This document shows, piece after piece, positions 1-9,651 of a stretch of DNA of 64,000 bases. The notes beneath the pieces were generated by a model. That model was given only the letters and a program-made list of their open reading frames with translations. It was not told the DNA's origin and made no database searches. The stretch is from Pseudonocardia sp. CNS-139. Its GTDB lineage: Bacteria; Actinomycetota; Actinomycetes; Mycobacteriales; Pseudonocardiaceae. Both the position numbers and the translations under genes were made by a program. Position 1 is the first letter of the stretch. Every line of letters begins with the position of its first letter. Location of the stretch: NCBI GenBank assembly GCA_001942415.1, contig MKJX01000088.1:28899-92898 (forward strand). The letters run 5' to 3'.

Positions 1-1208
1 GCACCGCGTCGGCGACGGCCTCCACGGCGTCGTCCTGCCCGACGACGCGCCGGTGCAGCAGTTCCTCCAGGCCGAGCAGCCGGTCGCGCTCGCCGGCGCT
101 GAGCCGGCGACCGGGATGCCGGTGCTCTGCGCGACGACCTGCCGGACGTCGTCGACGGTGATCTCGACGGTCCCGACGCGCCCGCCCCGGTGCCGGCCGC
201 CGCCGCTTCCGCCGCCTCGATCTCGCGGGTGAGCAGGTGCGCGCGCTCGAAGTCCTCGGCGTCCACGGCGACGTCGCGGGCCCGGCGCAGCTGTTCGACG
301 CGCTGCGCGCCGGCCGGGCCGCCCGGCTTCCCGGCCCGGATGCGGGCGCCGGCGCCGGCCCGGTCGAGCAGGTCGACGGCCTTGTCCGGCTGGAACCGGT
401 CGGTCAGGTACCGGTCCGACAGCTCGACGGCGGCGACGACCACCTCGTCGCCGATCCGGACGCGGTGGTGCTCCTCGTAGCGGCTGCGCAGCCCGCGCAG
501 GATCGCGACCGTGGCGGCCACGCCGGGCTCGCCGATGCGGACCGGCTCCAGCCGCCGCTCCAGCGCCGCGTCCTTCTCGATGTGCTTGCGGTACTCCGTG
601 GCCGTGGTGGCGCCGATGAGCTGCAGGTCGCCGCGGGCGAGCGCGGGCTTGAGCAGCGTGGCCGCGTCCATCGGCGCGCCCTCCGCGGCCCCCGCGCCGA
701 CGATCGCGTGCAGCTCGTCGACGAACAGCACGACCGAGCGCTCCGCGGCCACGACCTCGTCGATCACGCCGGTGAGCCGCTGCTCGAAGTCGCCGCGGTA
801 GCGGGTGCCGGCGACCATCCCGGCGAGGTCCAGCGCCACCACGCGCACGCCGCGCAGCGTCTCGGGCACGGCGCCGTCCGCGACGCGCTGGGCGATGCCC
901 TCGACGATGGCGGTCTTCCCGACGCCCGGGTCGCCGACGAGCACCGGGTTGTTCTTCGTGCGCCGGGCGAGCACCTCCAGCACCTGCTCGACCTCGGCGT
1001 CGCGCCCGATCACGGGATCGAGCCGGCCCTCGGCCGCGGCGGCGGTGAGGTCGCGCCCGTACCGGTCGAGGCGCGGCGTGCGCCCGCCCGCGGCGGGGCG
1101 TGCCGGACGCGACACGGCGTCGCCGAGCGTGGTCTCCAGATTGCCGATGAGCCGCTCGAACAGGTCGTCGAACGGGCCCGGCGTCGGGCGGTCCTGCGGC
1201 ACGTCCAC
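1..1208 (-). CDS. Clp-type AAA+ ATPase, N-terminal part (runs off window)
   Basis: Protein-unfolding ATPase of the ClpB/ClpC class, cytoplasmic; the C-terminal half lies outside the window. Seen: Walker A GDPGVGKT, Walker [11 protein letters not shown], an [11 protein letters not shown] sensor segment, and a charged UVR-like linker (DFERAHLL) before the second ATPase module. There is no double Clp_N repeat; the ATPase core follows a short leader ([10 protein letters not shown]), so this is a short-N-terminus member. Start GTG at 1208 is tentative; the frame stays open upstream without a better start. Two 1-base frame breaks (near 180 and 110) separate the continuous homology [12 protein letters not shown] and [16 protein letters not shown]. 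Divergent from the oxygenase at 1353. Confidence 0.85.
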   Translation of the reverse strand, partial: MDVPQDRPTPGPFDDLFERLIGNLETTLGDAVSRPARPAAGGRTPRLDRYGRDLTAAAAEGRLDPVIGRDAEVEQVLEVLARRTKNNPVLVGDPGVGKTAIVEGIAQRVADGAVPETLRGVRVVALDLAGMVAGTRYRGDFEQRLTGVIDEVVAAERSVVLFVDELHAIVGAGAAEGAPMDAATLLKPALARGDLQLIGATTATEYRKHIEKDAALERRLEPVRIGEPGVAATVAILRGLRSRYEEHHRVRIGDEVVVAAVELSDRYLTDRFQPDKAVDLLDRAGAGARIRAGKPGGPAGAQRVEQLRRARDVAVDAEDFERAHLLTREIEAAEAAAAGTGAGASGPSRSPSTTSGRSSRRAPASRSPAQRRRARPAARPGGTAAPARRRAGRRRGGRRRRG

Positions 1209-1352
1209 CTCCAGGTGCTGCCCCCGATGGTAGGCGCGCGCGAGGCGCAGCGTGCTGATGCGATTCAGTGCCCGATTCAGAACGCCGGTACGGCCCGGGA
1301 CGGCGGCGATCGTGATTCGATCGTCGGTACGCCGTCGCCCGAAAGGATCCCG

Positions 1353-2371
1353 ATGACCGCGACCCGGTCGCTGCCGATCATCGATCTCTCCCGCTTCCGC
1401 GCCCCGGCCACCGACCGGGAGCGGTTCCTCGCGGACCTGCGGCGCGCCGCGCACGACGTCGGCTTCTTCTACGTCACCGGGCACGGCGTCCCGGAGCGCG
1501 TGACGGCCGCGATCACGGCGGCGGCCCGGGAGTTCTTCGCGCTGCCCCTGGACGACCGGCTGGAGATCGAGAACATCCACTCCCCGCAGTTCCGCGGCTA
1601 CACGCGTGTCGGCACCGAGCACACCGGCGGCACCGCCGACTGGCGCGAGCAGATCGACATCGGCCCCGAGCGTGCTCCGCTCGACCTCGCGCCCGGCGAC
1701 CCGGACTGGAAGCGGCTGGTCGGCCCCAACCAGTGGCCCGCGGCCCTGCCCGGCCTGCGGGAGGCGGTGCTGACCTGGCAGGACGAGGCGCTGCGGGTCA
1801 GCCGGGAGGTGCTGCGCGCGCTCGCCGCCGCGCTCGGCCAGTACGAGGGCTACTTCGACGCGTGGTTCGACGAGGAGTCGTCACTGCACGTCAAGATCGT
1901 GCGCTATCCCGGCCGGCGCACCCCGGTGGACGAGCAGGCGTCGGCGCGCACAAGGACTACGGCTACCTCGCGCTGCTGCAGCAGGACGAGGTCGGCGGGC
2001 TGCAGGTGCAGGCCCAGGACGGCGGCTGGATCGACGCCACCCCGGTGCCGGGCGCGTTCGTCGTCAACATCGGCGAGATGCTGGAGATCGCGACGCAGGG
2101 CTACCTGACGGCCACCCGGCACCGCGTGGTGAGCCCGGCCGTGGGCGTCGACCGGTACTCGGTGCCGTTCTTCCTGGGCCCGCGGCTCGACGCCGTCGTC
2201 CGGCCGCTGGAGCTGCCGCCCGCGCTGGCCGCCGCCGCGACCGGCGTCACCGAGGACCCGGACAACCCCCTGCTCGCGGCGTTCGGGGAGAACGCCGTGG
2301 TGGGCTGGCTGCGGTCGCATCCGCGCGTCGCCGCGAAGTGGTGGGCCGACGTCCTGGCCCGGCACGCGTGA
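1353..2371 (+). CDS. Isopenicillin N synthase-like 2OG-Fe(II) oxygenase
   Basis: Non-haem iron oxygenase of the IPNS/DIOX_N family, about 339 aa. The N-terminal DIOX_N domain ([23 protein letters not shown]) is followed by the jelly-roll core with HxD (GAHKDYGYL, about residue 199), distal His (TATRHRV, about 256) and the 2OG-binding Arg (DRYSVPFF). One G appears to be missing near 1943: DEQ then GVGAHKDYG resumes in the next frame, exactly as expected from a dropped base in a G run. ATG 1353 follows an AAAGGA ribosome site. The stop overlaps the GTG of the sulfhydrylase, so the two are likely co-translated. Actinobacterial relatives have unknown substrates, so the role is open. Confidence 0.85.
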
Positions 2372-3708
2372 GCGCTGCTCCGGAGACGTGGTCGTTCGCC
2401 ACCCGGCAGCTGCACGCGGGCGCCGCCCCGGATCCGGCGACGGGCGCCCGGGCCGTGCCCGTCTACCAGACGAGCTCGTACACGTTCCCCGACGCGGCGC
2501 ACGCCGCCGACGCGTTCGCGCTGCGCGACCTCACCGCGCACGCCTACACGCGCCTGTCCAACCCGACCACGGCGGTGGCGGAGGCCCGGGTGGCCGCGCT
2601 GGAGGGCGGCTCGGCCGCCGTCGCCGTCGGCAGCGGGCAGGCCGCCACGTCGCTGACGCTGCTCAACCTCGCGCGGGCCGGGGACCACGTCGTCGCGTCG
2701 GCGGCGCTCTACGGCGGCACGCACACGCTGCTCGCGCACACGTTCGCCGACCTGGGCATCGGCGTCACGTTCGTCGCCGACCCGGACGACCTCGACGCCT
2801 GGCGGGCGGCGGTCACGCCCCGCACGAGGGCGCTCTTCGCCGAGAGCATCGGCAACCCGCTGGGCAACGTGCTGGACGTCGCGGGCGTCGCCGGGGTCGC
2901 GCACGCGGCCGGGCTGCCGTTCGTCGTCGACAACACCGTGCCGACGCCGTACCTGCTGCGGCCGCTGGAGCACGGCGCCGACCTCGTCGTGCACTCCACC
3001 ACCAAGTTCCTCGCCGGGCACGGCACCGCGATCGGCGGCATGGTCGTGGACGGCGGCCGGTTCGACTTCGGCGCCGACCCCGCCCGCTGGCCCGGGCTCG
3101 TCGCGCCCGACCCCACCTACCACGGGCTCTCGTTCTGGGAGGAGTTCCACGCGGACGGGCTCGCGTTCGCGATGCGGTTGCGCACCAGGCTGCTGCGCGA
3201 CCTCGGCCCGGCGGTGTCGCCGTTCAACAGCTTCCTGCTGCTGCAGGGCATCGAGACGCTGGACCTGCGGATGGCCCGGCACGTCGCCAACGCCACCGCC
3301 GTCGCGCAGTGGCTGGAACGGCACCCGCGCGTGCGGCGCGTGCACTTCCCCGGGCTGCCGTCGAGCCGCTGGCACGCCGCCGCGCGGCGCTACCTCCCGC
3401 TCGGGACGGGCGCGGTGCTGGCGTTCGAGGTCGAGGGCGGGCCCGCGGACGCCCACACCGCCGGGCGCGCGGTGGTCGACCGCCTGCGCCTCTTCAGCCA
3501 TCTGGCCAACATCGGCGACGTCCGCAGCCTCGCCATCCACCCGCGTCCACCACGCACGCGCAGCTCGACGAGGAGCAGCAGCGCGCGTGCGGGGGTGACG
3601 CCGGGGGCTGGTGCGGCTGTCGGTGGGGATCGAGGGGATCGCCGCCTGCTCGCCGATCTCGGCGCCGCGCTGGCGGACGGGAACTGCGAAGGGGGAGGAG
3701 CGGAGTGA
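2368..3708 (+). CDS. O-acetylhomoserine sulfhydrylase-like PLP enzyme
   Basis: Cys/Met metabolism PLP-dependent enzyme of the MetY type (O-acetylhomoserine + sulfide to homocysteine), about 446 aa, cytoplasmic. Seen: N-terminal FATRQLHAG, substrate loop YTRLSNPTT, and the PLP-lysine motif VVHSTTKFLAGHG (Lys about 212). GTG 2368 overlaps the preceding TGA by GTGA. The last 60 codons contain four single-base indels (about 3547, 3593, 3607 and 3646) that cancel out; read through, they give the usual tail HPASTTHAQLDEEQQ followed by VRLSVGIEGI. The neighbourhood (2OG oxygenase upstream, lipase downstream) does not resemble a methionine operon, so a sulfur-scavenging variant is possible. Confidence 0.85.
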   Translation: MSAAPETWSFATRQLHAGAAPDPATGARAVPVYQTSSYTFPDAAHAADAFALRDLTAHAYTRLSNPTTAVAEARVAALEGGSAAVAVGSGQAATSLTLLNLARAGDHVVASAALYGGTHTLLAHTFADLGIGVTFVADPDDLDAWRAAVTPRTRALFAESIGNPLGNVLDVAGVAGVAHAAGLPFVVDNTVPTPYLLRPLEHGADLVVHSTTKFLAGHGTAIGGMVVDGGRFDFGADPARWPGLVAPDPTYHGLSFWEEFHADGLAFAMRLRTRLLRDLGPAVSPFNSFLLLQGIETLDLRMARHVANATAVAQWLERHPRVRRVHFPGLPSSRWHAAARRYLPLGTGAVLAFEVEGGPADAHTAGRAVVDRLRLFSHLANIGDVRSLAIHPRPPRTRSSTRSSSARAGVTPGAGAAVGGDRGDRRLLADLGAALADGNCEGGGAE

Positions 3709-4539
3709 TCGAGGACTGGTTCGCGGGCCGGACGGGACGGGTGGTCTACCGGCGGTGGACGCGGCGGGGCGGTCGTCGGCGCTGCTCGTGCTGCTGCACG
3801 GGCTGGGTCAGCACGGCGGGCAGTACCGGCAGCTCGCGGAGGAGGCGGCCGCGGCGGGCGTCGAGACGTGGGTGCCGGACCAGGCCGGGCACGGGCGCAG
3901 CGACGGCGTGCGGGTGCTCGTCGAGCGGATCGACGACCTCGTCGCCGACGCGGAGACCCTGCTCGGCCGGGTGTGCGCCGCGCGGCCGCGGGTGCCCGTG
4001 GTCGTGGCCGGCCACTCGCTGGGAGCGACCGTGGCCACGCTGCTCGTCGGGGAGATCCGGGTGGCGAGCGGGACCGACCCGGCGGCGCACGTCGCCGGGC
4101 TCGTCCTGAGCGGGTCGGCGCTGCTCGGCGCTGCGGGCGGGCTCACGGAGCTGCTCGCGTCCGGCGTCGACCCGATGGACCTGCGCAAGGACCCCGGCGA
4201 GCTGGTGCGCGACCCCGTGCAGGCCCAGCGCGTGCGCGACGACCCGCTGGTGTGGGACGGCGGGCTGCGCCCCCAGACGCTCGCCGCGCTCACCGCGGCC
4301 GGCGCGCGCACCCGCGTGCTCGTCCGCGAAGGGGCGCTCGACCACCTGCCGGTGCTGCTGCTGCACGGCGAGGAGGACGACATGGCACCGGTGGCAGGGG
4401 CCCGTGAGGTCGCCGACCTGCTCCCGCGCGGACGGCTCGTGGTCTACCCGCAGGACCGGCACAACGTGCTGCACGAGCTGGACGCGCGGAGGTCCACGCC
4501 GAGCTGCTGCGTTTCGTGGCGGAGGTGACGAAGGTCTGA
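3705..4539 (+). CDS. Alpha/beta hydrolase, monoacylglycerol lipase-like
   Basis: Serine hydrolase of the Hydrolase_4 (lysophospholipase/monoglyceride lipase) type, about 278 aa. Seen: oxyanion strand LLVLLHGLGQHGGQY, nucleophile elbow GHSLGA (Ser about 104), acid region LLHGEEDDMAP and catalytic His in DRHNVLHE. Start GTG 3705 overlaps the sulfhydrylase stop, so it ends a three-gene coupled run. Frame breaks near 3755 and 4487; the second restores EVHAELLRFVAEVTKV and the TGA at 4537. A compound palindrome begins 12 bp after the stop and probably ends the transcript. Confidence 0.85.
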
Positions 4540-4550
4540 AGGCAGGGCGA

Positions 4551-4619
4551 CCGCACACACCTCCGGCACTCCGCACACACGGCAGAACGTGTGTGCCGGG
4601 TCCGGGAGGTGTGTGCGGT
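4551..4619. repeat. 69-bp compound palindrome, copy 1
   Basis: First of six window copies. Each arm holds two CGCACACA-like units separated by CCTCC.G.ACT, mirrored about a short centre, so the RNA can form a hairpin with arms of about 30 nt. It lies downstream of the lipase stop and upstream of the LacI gene promoter. Confidence 0.85.
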
Positions 4620-4642
4620 GGCCTGCGCCCCTCGGGCGTCGC

Positions 4643-4668
4643 TTGACTTCCCGTTGCAAGGGTTTGCA
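4643..4668 (+). promoter_or_regulatory. LacI gene promoter with TGCAA-N4-TTGCA operator
   Basis: TTGACT at 4643-4648 resembles a -35 box. A perfect LacI-type operator, TGCAAGGGTTTGCA, occupies 4655-4668 where RNA polymerase would sit, ending 10 bp before the GTG start. The placement suggests autorepression and a very short or absent leader (inference). Confidence 0.6.
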
Positions 4669-4678
4669 TGGTGTTGGC

Positions 4679-5665
4679 GTGGCGGTGACCATCAACGAGG
4701 TGGCCCGGGGCGCCGAGGTCTCGGTGTCGACGGTCTCGCGCGCGTTCACCGTGCCCGAGATGGTGCACCCGGAGACGCGGCGGCGGGTGCTGCAGGTCGC
4801 CGCCGAGCTGGGCTACCAGCCCAACCGGGCCGCGCGCGGGCTGGTCACCGGCCGCACAGGCAACATCGGCGTGGTCGTCCCCGACGTCGCCAACCCGTTC
4901 TTCTCGGCCGTGCTCAAGGGGTGCGCGGCGCGGGCGCGGGAGGCGCGGCTCGTCGTCTTCCTGGCCGACGCCGCCGAGGACCCGCGGGTGGAGGCCGAGG
5001 TCGTCGGGGCGATGGCCAAGCAGGTCGACGGGATCGTGCTGTGCTCGCCCCGCGAGGACACCGCCCAGCTGGAGCGGTTCGCGCAGGTCGCGCCACTGGT
5101 GCTGGTCAACAGCGACGCCGCGGCGGCCCCTGCGGTGCTGATGGACAGCGCCGACGGCGTCCGGCAGGCGGTCGAGCACCTCGGCGCGCTCGGACACCGG
5201 CGCATCGCGCACCTGGCCGGGCCGGTGGCGTCGTGGGCCGGGCGGGAACGGCTGCGCGGCCTGCGCGACGCCGCACCGGCCAACGACGTGGAGGCGGTCG
5301 AGCTCGGCCCGTTCCCGCCGACGTTCCAGGGCGGTGTGCAGGCCGCGGACCTGGCGCTCGCCCGCGGCGCCACGGCGACCCTCGCGTTCAACGACCTGAT
5401 GGCGCTCGGTGTGCTCAACCGGCTGGCCGCGCGCGGTGTCGCGGTGCCGGAGGACATGAGCGTGGTCGGGTTCGACGACATCGAGATGGCCGGGATGACA
5501 CCCGCGCCCCTCACGACCGTGCGGATGCCGATGGAGGCCGCCGGGCGGGCGGCCGTCGACCTGCTGCTGGACGACCCGGCGGCCGGACCCGAGGAGGATG
5601 CCGTGCAGCGGTGGCTGCCCACCCAGCTCATCGTCCGCGCGACGACCACCCCGCCGGCGCCGTGA
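4679..5665 (+). CDS. LacI-family transcriptional regulator
   Basis: Sugar-responsive repressor, about 328 aa, intact. The LacI helix-turn-helix is at residues 3-25 (INEVARGAEVSVSTVSRAF) with the hinge GYQPNRAARGL, then a periplasmic-binding-protein-like sensor (GNIGVVVPDVANPFFSAVLKG, LAFNDLMALGVLNRL, VVGFDDIEMAGMTPAPLTTV). GTG 4679 is chosen because the HTH begins at once and a LacI operator lies just upstream; an alternative GTG is at 4685. The stop overlaps the GTG of the mannitol-dehydrogenase-family gene, making that enzyme the likely target. A related half-matching site at 10920-10933 suggests it may also control the Gfo/Idh gene. Confidence 0.9.
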   Translation: MAVTINEVARGAEVSVSTVSRAFTVPEMVHPETRRRVLQVAAELGYQPNRAARGLVTGRTGNIGVVVPDVANPFFSAVLKGCAARAREARLVVFLADAAEDPRVEAEVVGAMAKQVDGIVLCSPREDTAQLERFAQVAPLVLVNSDAAAAPAVLMDSADGVRQAVEHLGALGHRRIAHLAGPVASWAGRERLRGLRDAAPANDVEAVELGPFPPTFQGGVQAADLALARGATATLAFNDLMALGVLNRLAARGVAVPEDMSVVGFDDIEMAGMTPAPLTTVRMPMEAAGRAAVDLLLDDPAAGPEEDAVQRWLPTQLIVRATTTPPAP

Positions 5666-7140
5666 CCGGGGACCGGCTGAGCCTGGCGACGCTGCCGCGC
5701 GTCGAGGCCGCCCGCCGGCCGCGGGTGGACCCGCGGGCGCTCGGGACGGGGGTCGTCCACCTCGGGATCGGCGCGTTCCACCGCGCCCACCAGGCCGTCT
5801 ACACCGAGGACGCCGTCGCGGCGGCGGGCGGCGACTGGGGGATCTGCGGCGTCACCCAGCGCAGCCGCGCGGTGCTCGACCAGCTGCGTCCGCAGGACGG
5901 GCTCTACACCGTGCTGGAGCGCAGCACGTCGACGTCGCTGCGGGTGGTCGGCGCCGTCCGCGACCTGGTCTTCGCCGCGGAGGAGCCCGAGCGGCTCACC
6001 GCGCGCTCGCGCGCCCGCCACCCGCGTCGTCACGCTGACCGTCACGGAGAAGGGCTATCGGCACGACCCGGCCACCGGCCGGCTGCGGATGGCCGACCCC
6101 GCCGTCGCCGCCGACCTGGCCGGGGACGGCCCGGCGCGGACGGTGGTCGGGCAGCTCGTGCGTGGCCTGCAGGCCCGCCGCGCCGCCGACGCCGGCCCGG
6201 TCACCCTGCTGTCCTGCGACAACCTCCCGGCCAACGGGGCGGTGCTGCGCGGGCTGGTCGCCGAGTTCTGCGCCGCGTTGCCCGACGGCGAGCCGCTCGC
6301 CGACTGGGTGGCCGCGTCGTGCGGTTCCCGTCGTCGATGGTCGACCGGATCGTCCCGGCGACGACGGACGGCGACCGCACCGAGGCAGCCCGCCTGCTCG
6401 GCCTCGACGACCGGGGGGTGGTGGTCACCGAGCCGTTCCGGCAGTGGGTGGTGGAGGACGACTTCGCCGCGGGCCGTCCGGCCTGGGACGCCGCCGGCGC
6501 CATGCTCACCGCCGACGTCGCCCCGTACGAGGCGATGAAGCTGCGCCTGCTCAACGGGAGCCACTCCGCGCTCGCGTACCTCGGCGCGCTCGCCGGGCAC
6601 GCCTACGTCGCCGACGCCGTCGGGGACGAGGGCATCGCCGGCGTGGTCGAGCACCTGATGGCCGACGAGGTGACGCCGACGCTCACCGTGCCCGGCGGGT
6701 TCGACGTGGCTGCGTACCGGCGGGAGCTGCTCGACCGCTTCCGCAACCCCGCGCTGCACCACCGCACCACCCAGATCGCGACGGACGGCAGCCAGAAGCT
6801 CCCGCAGCGGCTGCTCGGCACGATCGCCGACCGGCTGGCCGCCGGCGCCGCGCCGCGGCTGGCGTGCCTCGGCGTCGCGGCGTGGATGCGCTACGTCTGG
6901 GCCGGGAAGGCCGAGGACGGCACGCCGCTCCCGGTGGACGACCCGCTGGCCGGGCGGCTCGCCGAGCTGACGGCCGGCGCCGACACCCCGGCCGCGGTGG
7001 TCGACGCGCTGCTCTCGCTGGACGAGGTGTTCGGGACGGACCTGCCGGGCGACCCGGTGTTCCGGGAGCTGGTACTGGACGGGCTGGCGCGGCTCACCCG
7101 GGACGGGGTGGCGACGACCGTACGCGCTGCGCTCGGGTAG
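5662..7140 (+). CDS. Mannitol dehydrogenase / fructuronate reductase family oxidoreductase
   Basis: NAD(P)-dependent polyol/hexuronate oxidoreductase of the MtlD/UxuB long-chain family, about 492 aa, the usual length. Seen: N-terminal Rossmann start VVHLGIGAFHRAHQAVYTE, the family signature MKLRLLNGSHSALAYLG (about residue 292) and C-terminal helical domain (NPALHHRTTQIATDGSQKLPQR). Two compensating frame breaks (about 6010-6025 and 6315); the middle segment RVVTLTVTEKGYRHDPATG reads in another frame. Starts with GTG inside the LacI stop. A uxaC stump and a Gfo/Idh gene on the far side of the defence island favour fructuronate reductase over mannitol dehydrogenase (inference). Confidence 0.85.
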   Translation: MTGDRLSLATLPRVEAARRPRVDPRALGTGVVHLGIGAFHRAHQAVYTEDAVAAAGGDWGICGVTQRSRAVLDQLRPQDGLYTVLERSTSTSLRVVGAVRDLVFAAEEPERLTARSRARHPRRHADRHGEGLSARPGHRPAADGRPRRRRRPGRGRPGADGGRAARAWPAGPPRRRRRPGHPAVLRQPPGQRGGAARAGRRVLRRVARRRAARRLGGRVVRFPSSMVDRIVPATTDGDRTEAARLLGLDDRGVVVTEPFRQWVVEDDFAAGRPAWDAAGAMLTADVAPYEAMKLRLLNGSHSALAYLGALAGHAYVADAVGDEGIAGVVEHLMADEVTPTLTVPGGFDVAAYRRELLDRFRNPALHHRTTQIATDGSQKLPQRLLGTIADRLAAGAAPRLACLGVAAWMRYVWAGKAEDGTPLPVDDPLAGRLAELTAGADTPAAVVDALLSLDEVFGTDLPGDPVFRELVLDGLARLTRDGVATTVRAALG

Positions 7141-7386
7141 CCGAGGCGCAGAGAATGGCCCCCGCCCGCGGTGCGTCGCCACCGACCCATTCTCGTCATC
7201 GGGAGGTGGGAACGCAGAGAACGACGAGAGGGGCCGATCTTACTGTCTCCGAGGTTGCCGCCGCACGTTCGTGCAGGCCCGCGGACTTTATCGCGACTGG
7301 CCACGGCGCGCCTGACATTGAGAACCGTGCAACGAGGAACGCTGATGGAGCTGGAGCTGGCGGGCGAAGGTCGCCGGCCCACGCCG

Positions 7387-8028
7387 TCACGCCTTCATTG
7401 AGCGATGCCGCGGTCCACTGGCCCGCGGCGCCGTCTCAGCACGTAGAACCTCTATCAGGGCGCCGACTCTGCTGCCTGGGTTATTCGGAACTGGGAATTC
7501 GCAAGATCCGCCGCGCTTTAGCGCCTCAAGGTATGAAGCATATGGAAATCTCTGCAGCAAGTCCTCGTCCGAGGCGCCGAGCTTCTTGGCATGCCGCTTG
7601 AGCTGCTGTGATGTCCTATGGCCTGTCAGGTCTTCAAAATGCCAGACCAGCCACACCTCGAAGCATGGGTTGCTTACAGCAATTTTGTAACCAAGCTCGT
7701 CGGCCTTCGCGATTGCCTCGGGAAGGCGAGAGTGGTCGTCTACGTCGAAGACGCACCAGATCGCATCGAACGACTCCTGGTGCCGCGCAGCTCGCTCAGC
7801 GTGTGCTTTTGCGGTGTCAACAACCCACAGCGGATCCCGCCCGGTTCCTTCGTACTTCGCAGAGTGAACCACGACACCTGTAGCCCGCAGGTGACGCGAG
7901 AGATTTGTAAAGTATCTGAGTTCGGTCACTTCGCCTTCGGTGACGACGAGAACTCGTTGGCGCTGATGGCGGCTGCCTGACCTCCGTGTTAAGGAACGAT
8001 CCTTGGAACTCGAATTCCCTTTCCTCAC
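7387..8028 (-). CDS. RloB-like TOPRIM protein (AbiL-type defence partner)
   Basis: Small protein of the RloB/AbiLii family, 213 aa, intact. Seen: TOPRIM motif VVTEGEVTELRYF (Glu31, Glu33) and the acidic pair in VFDVDDH (Asp95, Asp97), as in RloB relatives; these should bind divalent metal for a nuclease-like reaction. GTG 8028 follows the ATPase stop by 6 bp, so the two are one operon. Base composition (nearer 58% GC, with AT-containing codons) differs sharply from the flanks, indicating transfer. Family knowledge: paired with an AAA ATPase, RloB-type proteins act in abortive-infection systems; activity here is inferred. Confidence 0.85.
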   Translation of the reverse strand: MRKGNSSSKDRSLTRRSGSRHQRQRVLVVTEGEVTELRYFTNLSRHLRATGVVVHSAKYEGTGRDPLWVVDTAKAHAERAARHQESFDAIWCVFDVDDHSRLPEAIAKADELGYKIAVSNPCFEVWLVWHFEDLTGHRTSQQLKRHAKKLGASDEDLLQRFPYASYLEALKRGGSCEFPVPNNPGSRVGALIEVLRAETAPRASGPRHRSMKA

Positions 8029-8034
8029 GCTCGG

Positions 8035-9355
8035 CTAGCCCTTGGCGCCCAGAAGTGCCGAGCGAAGCTCGTCGTCCTGGATCTGTGGTACAGCCCCGAA
8101 GCGACCCTCAAGGTACCGCTTCTCGAAATTCCCGTCGGACTTTACGACGAATTCCTCCAGTGAGTATAGGCTGGTAGCACCATCCGGATCCTTCTCGGTG
8201 AACCAGACCTCACCACGGTCTAGGGTGTCACTCAGGAGGTTTCCCATCAGAGGCGTGTCGTGGGTCGTGAAGACGAGTTGTCCTCCTGCCGCGTTGAGCT
8301 CCTCATCCTTGAAGAGACAAATGAGCTCCCGAGTTAGTATGGGATGGAGATTGGCCCCGACTTCATCAACCAGCAACGTCTGACCATATCGAAGTGCGTG
8401 CAGGGCGGGGACTACCAAGGCGAGCCAAGCAACGGTACCTTCACTCTCCTCGTACAGGTGAAATTGCCGCGTCTTCGTCCGGCTACCCGCCTCATGTTCC
8501 AGGGTTACCGCGAATCGGATCTCCTCGAGAAAGTCGTCCACGGGCCCGACCTCTGTTCCTGCGAGCTGTGAGATGTTGTCCCAAAGAACAGAGTACTTCT
8601 CTATCTCCTTGGGGGCCATATCTCGCTCGGTGATATTTATTCCAACGACCCCCAAGTCGGCTGTTCGGATCATTGCCTCGACGTGCTTCTTCAGCTCTGG
8701 GTCCTCGATTAGGTCCCGCCGGAGCGACGTAATGGAGGCTCCATTTTCTCCGCGAGATCTCAGCAAATCGCAGTCCGTCGACAATTCCGTCGCGAACCAG
8801 GGTGAGGAGCTCGTGCTCAAGCTCGTATCCGAGGGAGAGAACCAAGGTTGAGGTCTGCGTAAGCTTCGCCAGCGCGGGCCCAAGGCCGCCCAGGTTCCGC
8901 CCGAAAACCGTCTCCGCCGGATCCCGGCCGCGCTCGAATAGCATTCTCCGCTTTTTGTTCGGATAAGAGTAGAGCCATTCCTGCTGGATTCCGCCGTCAA
9001 GCACTTCGAAGCCGTACAGGTATCGAACATTGCCCACAATGAGGTCGGCCTCGTACAGAGAGGGCAGCGCTTTCGACTCTTCGTTCAGAAGGAACTGATT
9101 GGAGGGAATCTTGCCGAGGCGGTCGCGATTACGTAATATTGCAGAGTTTGCGACCGTCGATCGGAAAAACTGAATCCCGTTGAGTAGTGTCGACTTGCCT
9201 GACGCGTTGGCGCCGTAAATCGCGGCAACTCGTGAGGTCGCTCGGACCCAGTCATCGTCGGCGGGTGCCTGCGTCCTCAGGGAGGGTGCCACCAACGAGA
9301 GCTCGGCCTCGTCGCGTATCGACTTGTGGTTGATCACTCGGAAGCGAAGCAGCAT
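8035..9355 (-). CDS. AAA/OLD-like ATPase, RloA/AbiLi type
   Basis: SMC/ABC-like ATPase of the AAA_15/AAA_21 group, about 439 aa, partner of the RloB gene. Seen: N-terminal strand LRFRVINHKSIRDEAELSL, Walker A GANASGKST (Lys54), C-terminal Walker B with D-loop TLLVDEVGANLHP and H-loop strand QLVFTTHDTPLM. One frame break near 8740 within a run of four A: removing one A joins FAEISRR to NGASITSLRRDL. This may be a sequencing error or a genuine inactivation; given the many other breaks here an error is likelier. Lower GC than the neighbourhood. First gene of the two-gene island operon. Confidence 0.85.
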
Positions 9356-9483
9356 CGCGACCCGTACCGTTCTGTTGACTGCACTTAAGGGGTCATTCTG
9401 GGCGAAGTCTAGCTGAGGTGGCGCTGATACTGCACGAGGCGACGAGGTTGGGTGAGCAGCGGCGTGCCTGACGGCCTGAGGAG

Positions 9484-9502
9484 GGTCGGGCGGAGCCCGA
9501 CC
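9484..9502. terminator. Hairpin at right edge of defence island
   Basis: Perfect 8-bp stem GGTCGGGC/GCCCGACC with a 3-nt loop. It lies just past the uxaC stump on its transcript side and is likely to terminate the minus-strand Gfo/Idh-uxaC transcript. No T-run, so rho-independent action is uncertain. Confidence 0.5.
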
Positions 9503-9511
9503 TCGTCCGGT

Positions 9512-9651
9512 TCAGGGCCTTGGGTCGGCGTCGACGTGGCCGTGCATGCTGATCAGCGGCAGGTCGCGGCGAAGACCTCGCGCGCGATCGCCCGGACGCG
9601 CGGTTCGGCGGGCAGGACGCGGTCGTCGTCGAGTGCGAGTGGGCGGGTCAT
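9512..9651 (-). pseudogene. Truncated glucuronate isomerase (uxaC) N-terminus
   Basis: Only about 46 codons remain: an actinobacterial UxaC-like start ([20 protein letters not shown], then IAREVFAAT) and, after one frame break near 9556, LISMHGHVDA, which contains the HxH metal motif of the uronate isomerase family. Homology stops there and a stop codon follows. The ATG overlaps the TGA of the Gfo/Idh gene (ATGA), so it was the next gene of that operon. The remaining ~420 codons are absent; the low-GC island begins at this point, so insertion or deletion of the island probably removed them. The family call rests on a short segment. Confidence 0.55.

Noticed and set aside
237..1340. Long plus-strand open frame running into the 2OG oxygenase
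   Set aside because: It is antisense to the Clp ATPase, Ala/Arg-rich without motifs, and only joins the oxygenase because high GC leaves few stops. The real start is ATG 1353.
7141..7386. tRNA or attachment site at the left edge of the defence island
   Set aside because: No cloverleaf or acceptor-stem complementarity; only loose CGCAGAGAA repeats and an imperfect inverted repeat, with no matching copy at the right edge and no integrase.
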